DNA from: Myxococcales bacterium
Lineage (GTDB): Bacteria > Myxococcota_A > Polyangia > Polyangiales > Polyangiaceae
NCBI GenBank assembly: GCA_012514535.1
Contig: JAAZAA010000255.1
Location: 1 to 50,937 of the forward strand
DNA length: 50,937 nucleotides
Reading direction: 5' to 3'
The translations under genes and the position numbers were made by a program. Below, one piece after another: positions 16,961-25,444 of the stretch (position 1 is its first letter; the number at the start of each line of letters is the position of its first letter). The notes under the pieces were generated by a model. It saw nothing but the letters and a program-made list of their open reading frames with translations, was not told the origin of the DNA and searched no databases.

Positions 16961-18175
16961 TCAGCGATCGCACTCACCGCCGATCATGTTGAGGGAACCG
17001 AAGCAGGGGACCACGTCCGCCATCATCTGGCCCGTGATCACCTTCTCGAGGCCGGCGGTCACCAGGAAGCACGGCGGACGGATGCGCACCCGGTACGGGG
17101 TGCCGCTGCCATCGCTCACCAGATAGAAGCCGAGCTCACCGTTGCCCCCCTCCGTGTAGGAGTACACCTCGCCCGCCGGGAGCTTCAGGCCCTCCATCAC
17201 GATCTTGAAGTGCTGAATGGTGCCCTCGATCGTGGTGTAGACCTCGTCCTTCGGCGGGAGGATCACCCGCGGGTCGTCCACGTTGACCGGGCCCTCGTCG
17301 GGCATGCGCTCACAGCTCTGCTCGATGATCCGCGCGCTCTGCCGGATCTCCTCGATGCGCACCATGAAGCGGTCCAGGCAGTCGCTGTTGGTGCCCACGG
17401 GCACGTCGAAGTCGACTTCGCCGTACTTCAGGTACGGGTACGCCTTGCGGACGTCGTAGGGGACGCCCGCCGCGCGCAAGCACGGACCCGTCCAGCCGAG
17501 CGAGATCGCGTCCTCGGGGCTGATGTAACCGACCCCCTCGAGTCGATCGAGGAAGATCCGGTTGCCGTAGAGGAGCTTCTCGCACTCGTCGACGATCTTG
17601 AGGATCTGTCGGGTCGCCGCGAGGGTGTGCTCCTTGAAGTCCTTGGTCGGAGGCGCCGCCATGCCGCCCACTCGCCCGAAGCTGTGGGTGAGCCGAGCGC
17701 CGGTCTCCTCCTCCATCACGTCCCAGACCATCTCTCGGGCCTTGTTCATCCAGAGGAATGGAGTGAACGCCCCGAGCTCCATGGCCATGGCGCCGTCGCA
17801 GGTCAGGTGGTCGGAGATGCGGGCAAGCTCGCCCAGGATCATCCGGTACCACTGGCAGCGCTCCGGGACCTCGATGCCGAGCATCTTCTCGCAGGCCAAC
17901 GCGAAGGCCACGTTGTTCAGCATCGGCGAGACGTAGTTGCACCGATCGACGTAGGGGAACACCTGCGTCCACGTGCCACGCTCGCACATCTTCTCGAAGC
18001 CGCGGTGCAGGTACCCGACTTGCACGTCGACCCGCTCGATCGACTCACCGCGCAGCTCCATGACGCAGCGCACGGTGCCGTGCATCGCGGGGTGGGAAGG
18101 CCCCACGTTGAGCAGCATCGGCTCGGTGGGAAGCTCGACTTCCGCTTCGTCCAGAGCTAGGTCCAAAGGCTCCAT
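16961..18175 (-). CDS. nuoD: NADH-quinone oxidoreductase subunit D
   Basis: The 49-kDa-type subunit that builds the quinone-binding site together with NuoB. 404 aa, normal length, not fused to NuoC. Family signatures include LLNVGPSHPAMHGT, YLHRGFEKMCE, RCNYVSPMLNN, GELARISDHL, the stretch GRVGGMAAPP and the C-terminal GSLNMIGGECDR. The quinone-site His/Tyr region is in SHPAMHGT and the following CNYVS. ATG at 18173-18175, 30 bp after the nuoC stop. Confidence 0.98.
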   Translation of the reverse strand: MEPLDLALDEAEVELPTEPMLLNVGPSHPAMHGTVRCVMELRGESIERVDVQVGYLHRGFEKMCERGTWTQVFPYVDRCNYVSPMLNNVAFALACEKMLGIEVPERCQWYRMILGELARISDHLTCDGAMAMELGAFTPFLWMNKAREMVWDVMEEETGARLTHSFGRVGGMAAPPTKDFKEHTLAATRQILKIVDECEKLLYGNRIFLDRLEGVGYISPEDAISLGWTGPCLRAAGVPYDVRKAYPYLKYGEVDFDVPVGTNSDCLDRFMVRIEEIRQSARIIEQSCERMPDEGPVNVDDPRVILPPKDEVYTTIEGTIQHFKIVMEGLKLPAGEVYSYTEGGNGELGFYLVSDGSGTPYRVRIRPPCFLVTAGLEKVITGQMMADVVPCFGSLNMIGGECDR

Positions 18176-18205
18176 GTTCGTCGTTCTCGAGGCTCGTGGC
18201 CGTGG

Positions 18206-18784
18206 TCAGGATTCGTCTTGGGGGCGGAGGTGGGTCTGGCGCCCGAAGGCCATGCCCTCGTCGGGGCCGAACGGGGGCAACTTCTCGATGTTCTCGACCT
18301 CGCGGTAGGCCACCAGCGGCTGGATTTCGTCCGCGGGGTAGTCCTTGCGCAGCGGGTGCCCGATGAACTCCGGGTAGAGCAGGATGCGACGCAGATCCGG
18401 GTGCCCCACGAAGCGCACTCCGAGCAGATCCCAGCACTCTCGCTCGAGCCAGTTGGCGCTCGCCCACAGGTCGGTGAGGGTGGCAATCTCGACGTTCTCT
18501 CCCTCCTCGTCCCCGACCCGCGACTTGAGCCGCAGACGATGCCCCAGGGTGAGGGAGCAGAGATGGGTCACCACCTCGAAGCGCGGCTCCTGATCGGGGA
18601 AGTCCACGGCGGTGAGGTCCATGAGCATGTTCATGGCCGCGCGCGGGTCGTCCCGGAGGAACTGGTGGATGGCGTGCCAGCTGTCCGGCTTCACCACCAG
18701 GGTCTCGTCACCGTGCTGCGAGTGGCTCGCGAGCACGGCCCCTGGAAACTGCTGCTTGACGAGATCGATGAGTGCTTGGGCCAT
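18206..18784 (-). CDS. nuoC: NADH-quinone oxidoreductase subunit C
   Basis: The 30-kDa-type subunit of the peripheral arm; structural, no cofactor. The 192-aa product shows MNMLMDLTAVDFPDQEPRF, HRLRLKSRV and the family signature ERECWDLLGVRFVGHPDLRRILL...GHPLRKDYP near residues 132-165. It is a separate gene from nuoD, as in most non-enteric bacteria. It begins 46 bp after the nuoB stop. Confidence 0.97.
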   Translation of the reverse strand: MAQALIDLVKQQFPGAVLASHSQHGDETLVVKPDSWHAIHQFLRDDPRAAMNMLMDLTAVDFPDQEPRFEVVTHLCSLTLGHRLRLKSRVGDEEGENVEIATLTDLWASANWLERECWDLLGVRFVGHPDLRRILLYPEFIGHPLRKDYPADEIQPLVAYREVENIEKLPPFGPDEGMAFGRQTHLRPQDES

Positions 18785-18830
18785 CGCTGCTTGAGGACGA
18801 AGGTCGAGGATCGGGACGAGGTGAAGCCGC

Positions 18831-19478
18831 TCAGACGGAGTCCTTGCGGCGAAGCTGGACGAGCCCGAGGGTCTGATCCGTCGCCGGATCCCGGCGCGGC
18901 TTGACGATGCCGGGGGTTCGATCGCCGCGCTGGATCTTGTCCTGCAGCAGCATCAACCCATCCAGCACCCCCTCCGGTCGAGGCGGACACCCCGGCACGT
19001 AGACGTCGCACGGGATGATCTTGTCGATCCCCGCCACGCAGGCGTAGTTGTCGTAGAAGCCGCCGCAGGACGCGCAGGTTCCGAAGGCCAGCACGAACTT
19101 CGGCTCCATCATCTGCTCGTAGATCCGCTTGAGCACCGGCGCCTGGCGCTGGGTGATCGTGCCGACGACCCACAGCAGGTCGCTCTGGCGCGGCGAGAAG
19201 CGCGGCGCCTCGCTGCCGAAGCGCGAGAAGTCGAAGCGCGGCCCGGACACGCTCATGAACTCCATGCCGCAGCACGCGGTCACGAAGGGATACATGAACA
19301 GCGAGTACTTCTGCGCCCAGGACAACATGTCCTTCAGGCGCGTCGTGGCGAAGCCGGCGCCTTCGCCCGCTTCCATCGTGGCGCTGCGGAGGGCGCCCTG
19401 GGGCGTCCCGGCCGTCGAGCCCCCGCCCGCGGCGGGAGACTGCAGATGTGCCCCGTGAGGTCGACTCAGCTCTCCCAT
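18831..19478 (-). CDS. nuoB: NADH-quinone oxidoreductase subunit B
   Basis: Carries cluster N2, the last electron donor to quinone. The ligands are visible as the tandem Cys69/Cys70 in ACCGMEFM, Cys135 in FGTCASCGG and Cys164 in VYVPGCPPRPEG. The start is chosen at the ATG at 19476-19478, overlapping nuoA by 13 nt, giving 215 aa with a low-complexity N-terminal extension of about 35 residues. An ATG at 19376 (MEAGEGAGFATTRLKD) would give a 181-aa protein closer to the family average and cannot be excluded. The extended frame to 19697 is a shadow of nuoA. Confidence 0.96.
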   Translation of the reverse strand: MGELSRPHGAHLQSPAAGGGSTAGTPQGALRSATMEAGEGAGFATTRLKDMLSWAQKYSLFMYPFVTACCGMEFMSVSGPRFDFSRFGSEAPRFSPRQSDLLWVVGTITQRQAPVLKRIYEQMMEPKFVLAFGTCASCGGFYDNYACVAGIDKIIPCDVYVPGCPPRPEGVLDGLMLLQDKIQRGDRTPGIVKPRRDPATDQTLGLVQLRRKDSV

Positions 19479-19825
19479 TCGAGCGCTCCCTTTCTCCAGA
19501 CGTAGACCAGTGCCACCCCGAGGGCGACGATGAAGGCTGACATGGTCGCGAAACCGACCCAGCCCAGGGACTTGAACAAGGTCGCCCACGGGTAGATGAA
19601 CACTACTTCGATGTCGAAGACGACGAAGAGGATGGCGGTCAGGTAGAACTTGACCGTCAGCTTCACGTCGCGTCCGCCCCGCGTGTCGTTGCCGCACTCG
19701 TACGGCATCGCCTGCTCGGGTCCGAGCGGCTTTCGGCCGACGAAGTGACCGAGGGTGAACATCGCACCCCCGATGACCAGGGCCACGACGAACAACAGAA
19801 ACAGGGGAAGATAGGTCTCTAGCAT
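19466..19825 (-). CDS. nuoA: NADH-quinone oxidoreductase subunit A
   Basis: Small membrane-arm subunit at the junction with the peripheral arm. The 119-aa product has three membrane helices (about 5-27, 60-83 and 89-110) and the conserved loop GPEQAMPYECGNDTRG, whose Cys lies in the quinone-cavity loop, followed by KFYLTAILFVVFDIEVVFIYPWA. It is the first gene of the nuoABCDGHI run. No clear Shine-Dalgarno precedes its ATG. A TTGACA hexamer 155 bp upstream is a likely promoter element. Confidence 0.97.
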   Translation of the reverse strand: MLETYLPLFLLFVVALVIGGAMFTLGHFVGRKPLGPEQAMPYECGNDTRGGRDVKLTVKFYLTAILFVVFDIEVVFIYPWATLFKSLGWVGFATMSAFIVALGVALVYVWRKGALEWES

Positions 19826-19955
19826 GGGCCGACTCGTTGCCGCGGCAGCGCTGCGCCGAACACGCCGGACCGCTCGAGAAATCGAAAAGTCCGCTAGCGG
19901 GTAGTGGCTTTGCGAGCTTCGAGCACGACGCTTCGGGGCACGAGCTTCGCGGCGC

Positions 19956-19985
19956 GGTTTAGCTTAGGGTCCGATCGGCTGTCAA
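19956..19985 (-). promoter_or_regulatory. Possible promoter of the nuo operon
   Basis: Perfect -35 TTGACA (19980-19985, minus strand), 18-bp spacer and a weak -10 TAAACC (19956-19961). It lies about 130 nt upstream of nuoA, in the 198-bp gap behind the TPR gene. The -35 is ideal; the -10 is only a three-base match. Confidence 0.4.
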
Positions 19986-20023
19986 TCCGCTCAGCGGGCG
20001 GCCTCAGCGGCGACGGAGCTGCT

Positions 20024-21208
20024 TCAAGTGCGCTCCGGGGCGGGGTTCGACGAGGAGCGCTCGACCGAGGCGGGGTCGGCCACGCTGAGCGGGTCCGCCG
20101 ACGCCAAAGCTTCCTCCCAGGACTGGAAAGCGACGCCGAGATCCTCCGCGAGCTTCAGCCGGATGGGAGCCAAGGTCTCGTCCGCCACGCCGGCCGCGCG
20201 GGCGCGGGTCATGGCGCCGAGGGCTGCAAGACGACGTTGACGCGCCAGGAAGGCCCGCGCAAGCTCCGGCCACACTTTTTCGGCCGGAGCGCCGAGAACC
20301 GCTGCGCGACGCAGGGGGCCGATGGCTTCCGCCGGGCGCTGACGGGCCAGGAGAGCCTCCCCGAGCCGCTGGTAGACGTCGGCGGCAGCCTCCCCCTCGA
20401 GGGCATACTGGATGGCCAGGCGCAGCACCTCTTCCCCCTTGCCGGGATCCCCGAGGTCGATGCAGGCAGAGCCGAGGAGCGCCAGGCCGCGAGCGATCGT
20501 GGCCCGGGCATCGGGCCCCAACATCTGACCGTCGGGGGTACGCAGGAAGACCGCGAGCGGCGCGGGCCAGCCCCCGAGCAGCTCCACGACCCGCAGCGCG
20601 TCTCCCTCCTGCGCCGCCCGCTCCGCCTCCGCCACGCGCCCCAAGTCGATCGCGCCCCGCCCTCGGGATCGCACCGCGCGGTCCAGCTCTTCGCGGACGT
20701 GCGTGCGCAGCCGCGCTCGGAACGCCGTCAGTTGATAGCTCTCGGGAGCCCCCTCGAAGAGCACCTCGACGCGCGAGCCCTGGGGCTCGACCTTCAGGCG
20801 CTGGAGGGTGTACCCGAACAGCGGCGCCAGAAGCAGATAACGCACCCCGAGGTGCTGCTGCAGCGCCTCCAGATCGTCCTCGTGCTCCGGCGGCGGCGCC
20901 AGGGGCTCCTCCTGGACGAGGGCGGCCACCAGACGGCGCCGGAACTCGGAGAGGGGCACGCGCTGGATCCCCTCGTCGGAGATCTCGTCGCCCTCGCTCC
21001 CGACGACGAAGTCCACCTGCGTGTTGTCGGGGATCCGTCGATCCACCGTGAGGGCGGTGATGCGGGCGCCGCCGATCATCGCGAACGCGAAGAACTTGGG
21101 CCCGATGATCTCGCAGAGGGCTTGAAAGCTCGCGATTCCGTCGCCGATGCGCTCGAACCAACCATCGGTGCGGACCGGCTCCAGAGAAAACTCCCGCACC
21201 TCGGACAT
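20024..21208 (-). CDS. TPR-like repeat protein of unknown function
   Basis: No function recognised. Starting at the ATG at 21206-21208 (MSEVREFSLEPVRTDGWFERIGDG, GGAG three bases upstream) the product has 394 aa. There is no signal peptide or membrane segment, so it is probably cytosolic. The N-terminal half (about 1-170) is an unassigned globular region. The second half (about 215-365) is helical and TPR-like (GLALLGSACIDLGDPGKGEEVLRLAIQYALEGEAAADVYQRLGEALLARQRPAEAIGPLRRAA). The C terminus is Ser/Pro-rich. A GTG/ATG-led extension to 21256 is possible but unsupported. It is transcribed toward nuoA and divergently from the membrane acyltransferase-like gene. Confidence 0.8.
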   Translation of the reverse strand: MSEVREFSLEPVRTDGWFERIGDGIASFQALCEIIGPKFFAFAMIGGARITALTVDRRIPDNTQVDFVVGSEGDEISDEGIQRVPLSEFRRRLVAALVQEEPLAPPPEHEDDLEALQQHLGVRYLLLAPLFGYTLQRLKVEPQGSRVEVLFEGAPESYQLTAFRARLRTHVREELDRAVRSRGRGAIDLGRVAEAERAAQEGDALRVVELLGGWPAPLAVFLRTPDGQMLGPDARATIARGLALLGSACIDLGDPGKGEEVLRLAIQYALEGEAAADVYQRLGEALLARQRPAEAIGPLRRAAVLGAPAEKVWPELARAFLARQRRLAALGAMTRARAAGVADETLAPIRLKLAEDLGVAFQSWEEALASADPLSVADPASVERSSSNPAPERT

Positions 21209-21465
21209 CTGCTCCACTCTACCGAAACGACGCCCTGCCACTAGAGGCAAGTGCACTGGGTCGGGGTAGCGGCGCCGGGGGGCTCTGGTCGAGCCGCTGG
21301 GAGCGGACCGGCGCGCCGCGGCTCCGGCGGACCGTCGCCCCTACCCGAGGTGGCTCGATGTGGGTCGCCCCGCCCCAGGGTGCGACGTTCGGGACGACCA
21401 CGGGGCCGCGACGCCGTTCTCGCTCCTCGGCCACCACCCACCGGTCAGGGGACGCCACTGGACTC

Positions 21466-22686
21466 ATGAGCACGAGCGCGGACACACCTTGGAGCTCCTC
21501 GCATCCCGCCACGTCGACGCGGAGCGCCCCCCCGCCCGCTTCCCGAGGGGCGGCCGCGGCGGCGAACGAGGCCGGCCCTCCCGAAGACGCCCTCGGGACG
21601 AAGCGCCGCATCCAAGGCATCGATCTCGCCCGGGGGGTGGCCGTCTGCCTGATGATCCTGAGCCACGGAGTGAACGGTCTGCTCCGCTTCGACCAGTTCA
21701 CGTCCTGGGGGATGGTGCCCGTCCACGCCATCACGAAGTTCTCCTCGTCCCTGTTCTTCCTCGTGTTCGGGGTGGCCATGGCGGTGGCCTTCGTCCCGAA
21801 GACGACCGCGCCGGATTGGCCAGAGCGGCGCAACAAGCTCCTGCGCCGCGGCTTGGTCATCCTGTTCTGGTACAAAGTCCTGACGATCGTGGAGATGCAG
21901 CACCTCCACGAGGCTCCCCAGATCGTCGACGCGCTCCTCTATCGACGCTTCCCGTCCTACGTGGAGATCCTCGGGTTCTACGCGATCGCCCTGCTCTGGA
22001 TCCCCTTCGCCCTGCCCCTCTGGAGGCGCCTCCCGACGGCGCTGAGGTGGGCGAGCCCGGCTCTCGTCGCCCTGCTCGCGTGGGCGGTCGCCCGCTACGT
22101 GCCCTTCGGGAGCGCCGAACCGCTGCAGGCGCTCCTCGTGGAGCATCCAGACCACTACACCTGGGGACAGCTCAGCCGTGCCCCCCTCGTCCTCGCGGGT
22201 CTGCTGATCGGGGAGCTCGTCCGGAGCCACTGTCACGACGCCCGGCGACGCAGGTGGCTCTCCTTCGCGGTGATGGGCTGCGGTGCGCTGCTCTTGTCGG
22301 CGTTCTTCGTCGCCGTGGCGCCAGCGGTCGACGAGCACCTCCACGCCGTGGCCCGCAACGCGGGGAAGCACCCCCCGGAGCTGCTCTTCATGCTGTTCAG
22401 CGTCGGCGGCGCGCTCGTTCTGCTCGGTCTGGCGCTGCTCGGCGGCGAGCGCGCTGCGCGCGCGCTCCGGCCCGTCACGCTGATCGGCTCGGACGCGCTC
22501 CAGGCCTTCATCTTCCACATCGCGATCATCTTTCTTCTCTTCCGTGGCCTGCTCGGGCTGTTCCACGAGGTCGAGTACGGAGTGGCCCTCACCCTCACCC
22601 TCATCCTCATCTTGGCTACCGCGGGTTGGATCCACTTCTATCAGGCGCTCCAGGCCGCTGGGCGCCGTCGATCCCGCGCGTCATGA
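21466..22686 (+). CDS. DUF1624/acyltransferase-like multispanning membrane protein
   Basis: Integral membrane protein, probably moving an acyl group to an envelope sugar or polymer; the substrate is unknown. From the ATG at 21466 it has 406 aa: an Ala/Ser-rich cytosolic start (1-45), then RIQGIDLARGVAVCLMILSHGVNGL, the R...D.aRG...M...H signature shared by DUF1624/heparan-alpha-glucosaminide acetyltransferase-like proteins and OpgC-like acyltransferases. About nine or ten hydrophobic helices follow, and it ends in a basic tail. An open frame begins earlier (21358), but that part looks random. It is followed after 9 bp by the first serine hydrolase, so the three genes form an operon that may act on cell-wall or periplasmic glycans. 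Confidence 0.82.
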   Translation: MSTSADTPWSSSHPATSTRSAPPPASRGAAAAANEAGPPEDALGTKRRIQGIDLARGVAVCLMILSHGVNGLLRFDQFTSWGMVPVHAITKFSSSLFFLVFGVAMAVAFVPKTTAPDWPERRNKLLRRGLVILFWYKVLTIVEMQHLHEAPQIVDALLYRRFPSYVEILGFYAIALLWIPFALPLWRRLPTALRWASPALVALLAWAVARYVPFGSAEPLQALLVEHPDHYTWGQLSRAPLVLAGLLIGELVRSHCHDARRRRWLSFAVMGCGALLLSAFFVAVAPAVDEHLHAVARNAGKHPPELLFMLFSVGGALVLLGLALLGGERAARALRPVTLIGSDALQAFIFHIAIIFLLFRGLLGLFHEVEYGVALTLTLILILATAGWIHFYQALQAAGRRRSRAS

Positions 22687-22695
22687 TTCCGCGCG

Positions 22696-24204
22696 ATGCG
22701 CTCCCCCTCCCTGCCGCACCGTTCCGCGCGCGCGCGCGGCCCGCTCGCGCTCTGTCCTCCGTTCGCCGGTTGGGCGACGCTGTCGCTCCTGCTCGGCGTC
22801 GCGCATGCCCTGTCAGCTCCCGGCGAGCCTCCGCCGCCGAAGGACGGGACGACCACGGCATCGGCGACCACCGACGTCCACGCCACCACGGGCGACGAGT
22901 CCCCCGCCGCTCACGAGCTCCTCACGGGCAGCGAATCACCGGCGGGCCAGGTGCTCGCCGCGCGCGAAACCCCGAGCAGCGCGCCGACGGACGCCGCAGG
23001 GGGAGACGGCCGCGCCGCAGCTCCATCTCCCGCGTCGACGGACGACGGTCGGACTACGCCCGCTCCCGAGCCGGCCCCTTGGGTCGTCGCGCTCCGCGAG
23101 CGGCTCGCCACGACGAGCTCCGACCACGGCGAGGTCGGTCTCTACGTACGCCACCTCGGGACGGGCGCGGAGTTCTCCTGGCTCGCGGACGAGACCTGGT
23201 ATCTCGCCTCGGGCGTCAAGGTCCCCGTGGCGGTGGCGGTGCTCCGCCGAACGGATCGGGGGCTCCTGGGACTCGACGCCGCGGTGGAGCTCCAGGCGGC
23301 GGATTTCGTCGATGGGACGGGTCACACGAACCGCTACTCACCAGGTGCGCTGCTCCGGGTGGACTACTTGCTGGAGCAGATGCTGGTGTACAGTGACAAC
23401 ACGGCCAGCGACGCGTTGATCCGGGAGGTCGGACTCGACGAGGTCCGCGGTATCGCCCGGGAGTTGTCCGGCTCCGACTTCGCCATCACCACGCTCGCGG
23501 ACGTACGGAGGAAGGTCTACGGGGGGCTGCATGACAGGGCTGCACGGCTCGGCTTCGAGGAGTGGGTCGAGCTCCGCCGGACGTCACCCGACCAGCGCGT
23601 GGCCCACCTGCGACGTCTCATCGGCGTGAGCCCGGCAGATCTCATGGTGGCCAACCTGGACGACGCCTACCACGCCTACTACGCGCAGGGGCACAACAGC
23701 GGCACCCTGCGCGCCTACGGCGCGCTGCTGGCGGGGATCGCCGAGGGCAAGGCGCTGAGCCCCGAGGGCACGGAGTATCTGCTCGAGATGATGAGCCGGA
23801 TCCGCACGGGTCAGCGGCGACTGCGAGCCACGCTGCCAGAGCGCGTGTCCTTCGCCCACAAGACGGGGACCCAGCATCGTCGGCAGTGCGATCTGGGCGT
23901 CGCCGTCGGGGATCCCTCGCGACGCGCCACCTCCTCCGTGGTGATCGCCGCGTGCGCCCGGGGCTTTCGGTCCCTGGGGGCGGCCGAGCGAGCCCTGCGC
24001 CGCGTCGGCTCGGCGGTGAACGCCTCCGGGATTTGGGATGTCTCCCCCCACGAGCTCAGGAGGGACGATGCACCAACCAACCTGGCACTCTCCACCATCG
24101 GCGCGGGCCCTACCAGCGGCGCGAGCCCTGCGGACGACCGCGCTCCTGACCGCGACGCTGCTCGCCAGTCTGCCCACGTGGACCTGTCAGCGAGCGCTCC
24201 CTGA
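22696..24204 (+). CDS. Class A beta-lactamase-like serine hydrolase, copy 1
   Basis: Exported penicillin-recognising-fold hydrolase. The 502-aa product has a signal sequence (about 15-41, ending AHALSA), a long Ala/Ser/Thr/Pro-rich linker (42-127) and the catalytic domain (128-440). Active-site motifs are Ser172-x-x-Lys175 in YLASGVKVPVAV, Ser233-Asp234-Asn235 in VYSDNTASD and Lys389-Thr-Gly in FAHKTGT. An obvious omega-loop Glu166 motif is missing, so a peptidase or amidase role in peptidoglycan is as likely as beta-lactam hydrolysis. The last 45 residues or so lie beyond the conserved domain and are encoded over the start of copy 2 in another frame (137-nt overlap). Confidence 0.88.
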   Translation: MRSPSLPHRSARARGPLALCPPFAGWATLSLLLGVAHALSAPGEPPPPKDGTTTASATTDVHATTGDESPAAHELLTGSESPAGQVLAARETPSSAPTDAAGGDGRAAAPSPASTDDGRTTPAPEPAPWVVALRERLATTSSDHGEVGLYVRHLGTGAEFSWLADETWYLASGVKVPVAVAVLRRTDRGLLGLDAAVELQAADFVDGTGHTNRYSPGALLRVDYLLEQMLVYSDNTASDALIREVGLDEVRGIARELSGSDFAITTLADVRRKVYGGLHDRAARLGFEEWVELRRTSPDQRVAHLRRLIGVSPADLMVANLDDAYHAYYAQGHNSGTLRAYGALLAGIAEGKALSPEGTEYLLEMMSRIRTGQRRLRATLPERVSFAHKTGTQHRRQCDLGVAVGDPSRRATSSVVIAACARGFRSLGAAERALRRVGSAVNASGIWDVSPHELRRDDAPTNLALSTIGAGPTSGASPADDRAPDRDAARQSAHVDLSASAP

Positions 24205-25444
24205 GGGCCCGCACGCCGGCACCGCCGCGGCTGCGGACCCCGCTCGGCGCGCTCCGAGAGGTGGCGACAGCGCCCAGCCGGCAGCTGAGCCGGTGACGGA
24301 GCCGGCGACGGAGCCGGCGACGGAGCCGAGCAGGACCCCGTCCCTTGCGCCTCCGGCGGCGAGCAGCGCCACCGCGGCCCTCGAGGACGTGCTCGGTGAC
24401 GGCTTCGACGAGGGGCTCGATCCGTCGGGGCGCCCACCCTGGACGCTCCGCCTGGAGGAGCGCCTCGCCGCGATCGACGCGCGCCTGCCTGGCGAGCTGG
24501 GCGTCTACGTAAAGCGCTTGCAGGACGGCACGACGCTGCGCTGGGAGTCGGACCAGCGCTGGTATCTGGCCTCGACGGTGAAGATCCCGGTCGCCATCGC
24601 GGTGCTCGAGAAAGTCGACGCCGGAGAGCTGTCCTTGGAGCAACGACTCGAGCTGCGGGAGACCGACTTCGTCGACGGAGCCGGCGACCTGAAGACCCGC
24701 TCGCCCGGCGAGGATTTCACGATCGCCGAGCTCCTCGAGCGCTCCATCGTGGACAGCGACAGCATCGCCACGGACATGCTCATCCGCCACCTCGGCGTCG
24801 AGCGGCTCAACGCGCGGGTCCAGCGCTGGACGTCCTCGGGCTTCGGCCCGCTGACGACGCTCCAGCAGGTGCGCTACGACGTTTACGGCGTCCTCGATCC
24901 GGGGGTGGCCACACTCCCCGGGCGGACCTTCCTGCTCGTGCGGGCGGCGGGCAACGGGGAACAGCGCCTCGCCGCCCTCGCCGCTGCCCTCGGGCTGCCT
25001 CGGGCTCGCCTCGGCGTCGACAACCTCGAAGGACTGTTCGAGCGCTACTATGCCTCCGGGAGCAACACGGCGAGCCTCGACGCCTTCGGCGCGCTGCTCG
25101 AGGACCTCGCCCGCGGCGCGCTCCTCACGCGAGCGTCGACCGAGCGCTTGCTCGATCACATGCAGCACATCACCACGGGCACACGCCGCATCCAGGCGGG
25201 GCTCCCGGCGCACGTGCCCTTCGCGCAGAAGACCGGCACCCAGATTTCCCGCGCCTGCAACGTGGGCCTGCTCTACCCCGCCGAGGAGGCGCGCCAGGTG
25301 GTCGTCGCCGCTTGCACCGCTCGCCACGGCCCCGTGGAGCGAGCGGAAGAGGCCTTCCAGGCGCTGGGTCGGGCCTTAGCGGAGACGGTCCTCGCCGAGA
25401 CGACCGGCGGAGCCCTCGACAGCGCCCACGGCGCGCCGCCCTGA
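24068..25444 (+). CDS. Class A beta-lactamase-like serine hydrolase, copy 2
   Basis: Paralogue of the preceding gene. The start at ATG 24068 is favoured by an excellent AGGAGG four bases upstream and gives 458 aa. It has an N-terminal hydrophobic export segment (about 22-39, ending LPTWTC, not a clean lipobox), a low-complexity linker with EPxTEPATEPAT repeats, and the hydrolase domain: Ser169-x-x-Lys172 in YLASTVKIPVAI, Ser230-Asp-Ser232 where copy 1 has SDN, and KTG at 388-390. Replacement of the Asn of SDN by Ser suggests altered specificity. Its last 69 nt overlap the 3' end of the convergent mutY. Confidence 0.9.
   Translation: MHQPTWHSPPSARALPAARALRTTALLTATLLASLPTWTCQRALPEGPHAGTAAAADPARRAPRGGDSAQPAAEPVTEPATEPATEPSRTPSLAPPAASSATAALEDVLGDGFDEGLDPSGRPPWTLRLEERLAAIDARLPGELGVYVKRLQDGTTLRWESDQRWYLASTVKIPVAIAVLEKVDAGELSLEQRLELRETDFVDGAGDLKTRSPGEDFTIAELLERSIVDSDSIATDMLIRHLGVERLNARVQRWTSSGFGPLTTLQQVRYDVYGVLDPGVATLPGRTFLLVRAAGNGEQRLAALAAALGLPRARLGVDNLEGLFERYYASGSNTASLDAFGALLEDLARGALLTRASTERLLDHMQHITTGTRRIQAGLPAHVPFAQKTGTQISRACNVGLLYPAEEARQVVVAACTARHGPVERAEEAFQALGRALAETVLAETTGGALDSAHGAPP
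24287..24322 (+). repeat. 12-bp in-frame tandem repeat
   Basis: Three copies of GAGCCGGYGACG at 24287, 24299 and 24311, followed by a partial copy, encode the EPVTEPATEPAT linker of serine hydrolase copy 2. Confidence 0.7.

Noticed and set aside
21358-21465. N-terminal extension of the DUF1624-like protein
   Set aside because: The extra 36 residues are Arg/Thr/Ser-rich with no similarity to a membrane or signal segment; ATG 21466 is better.
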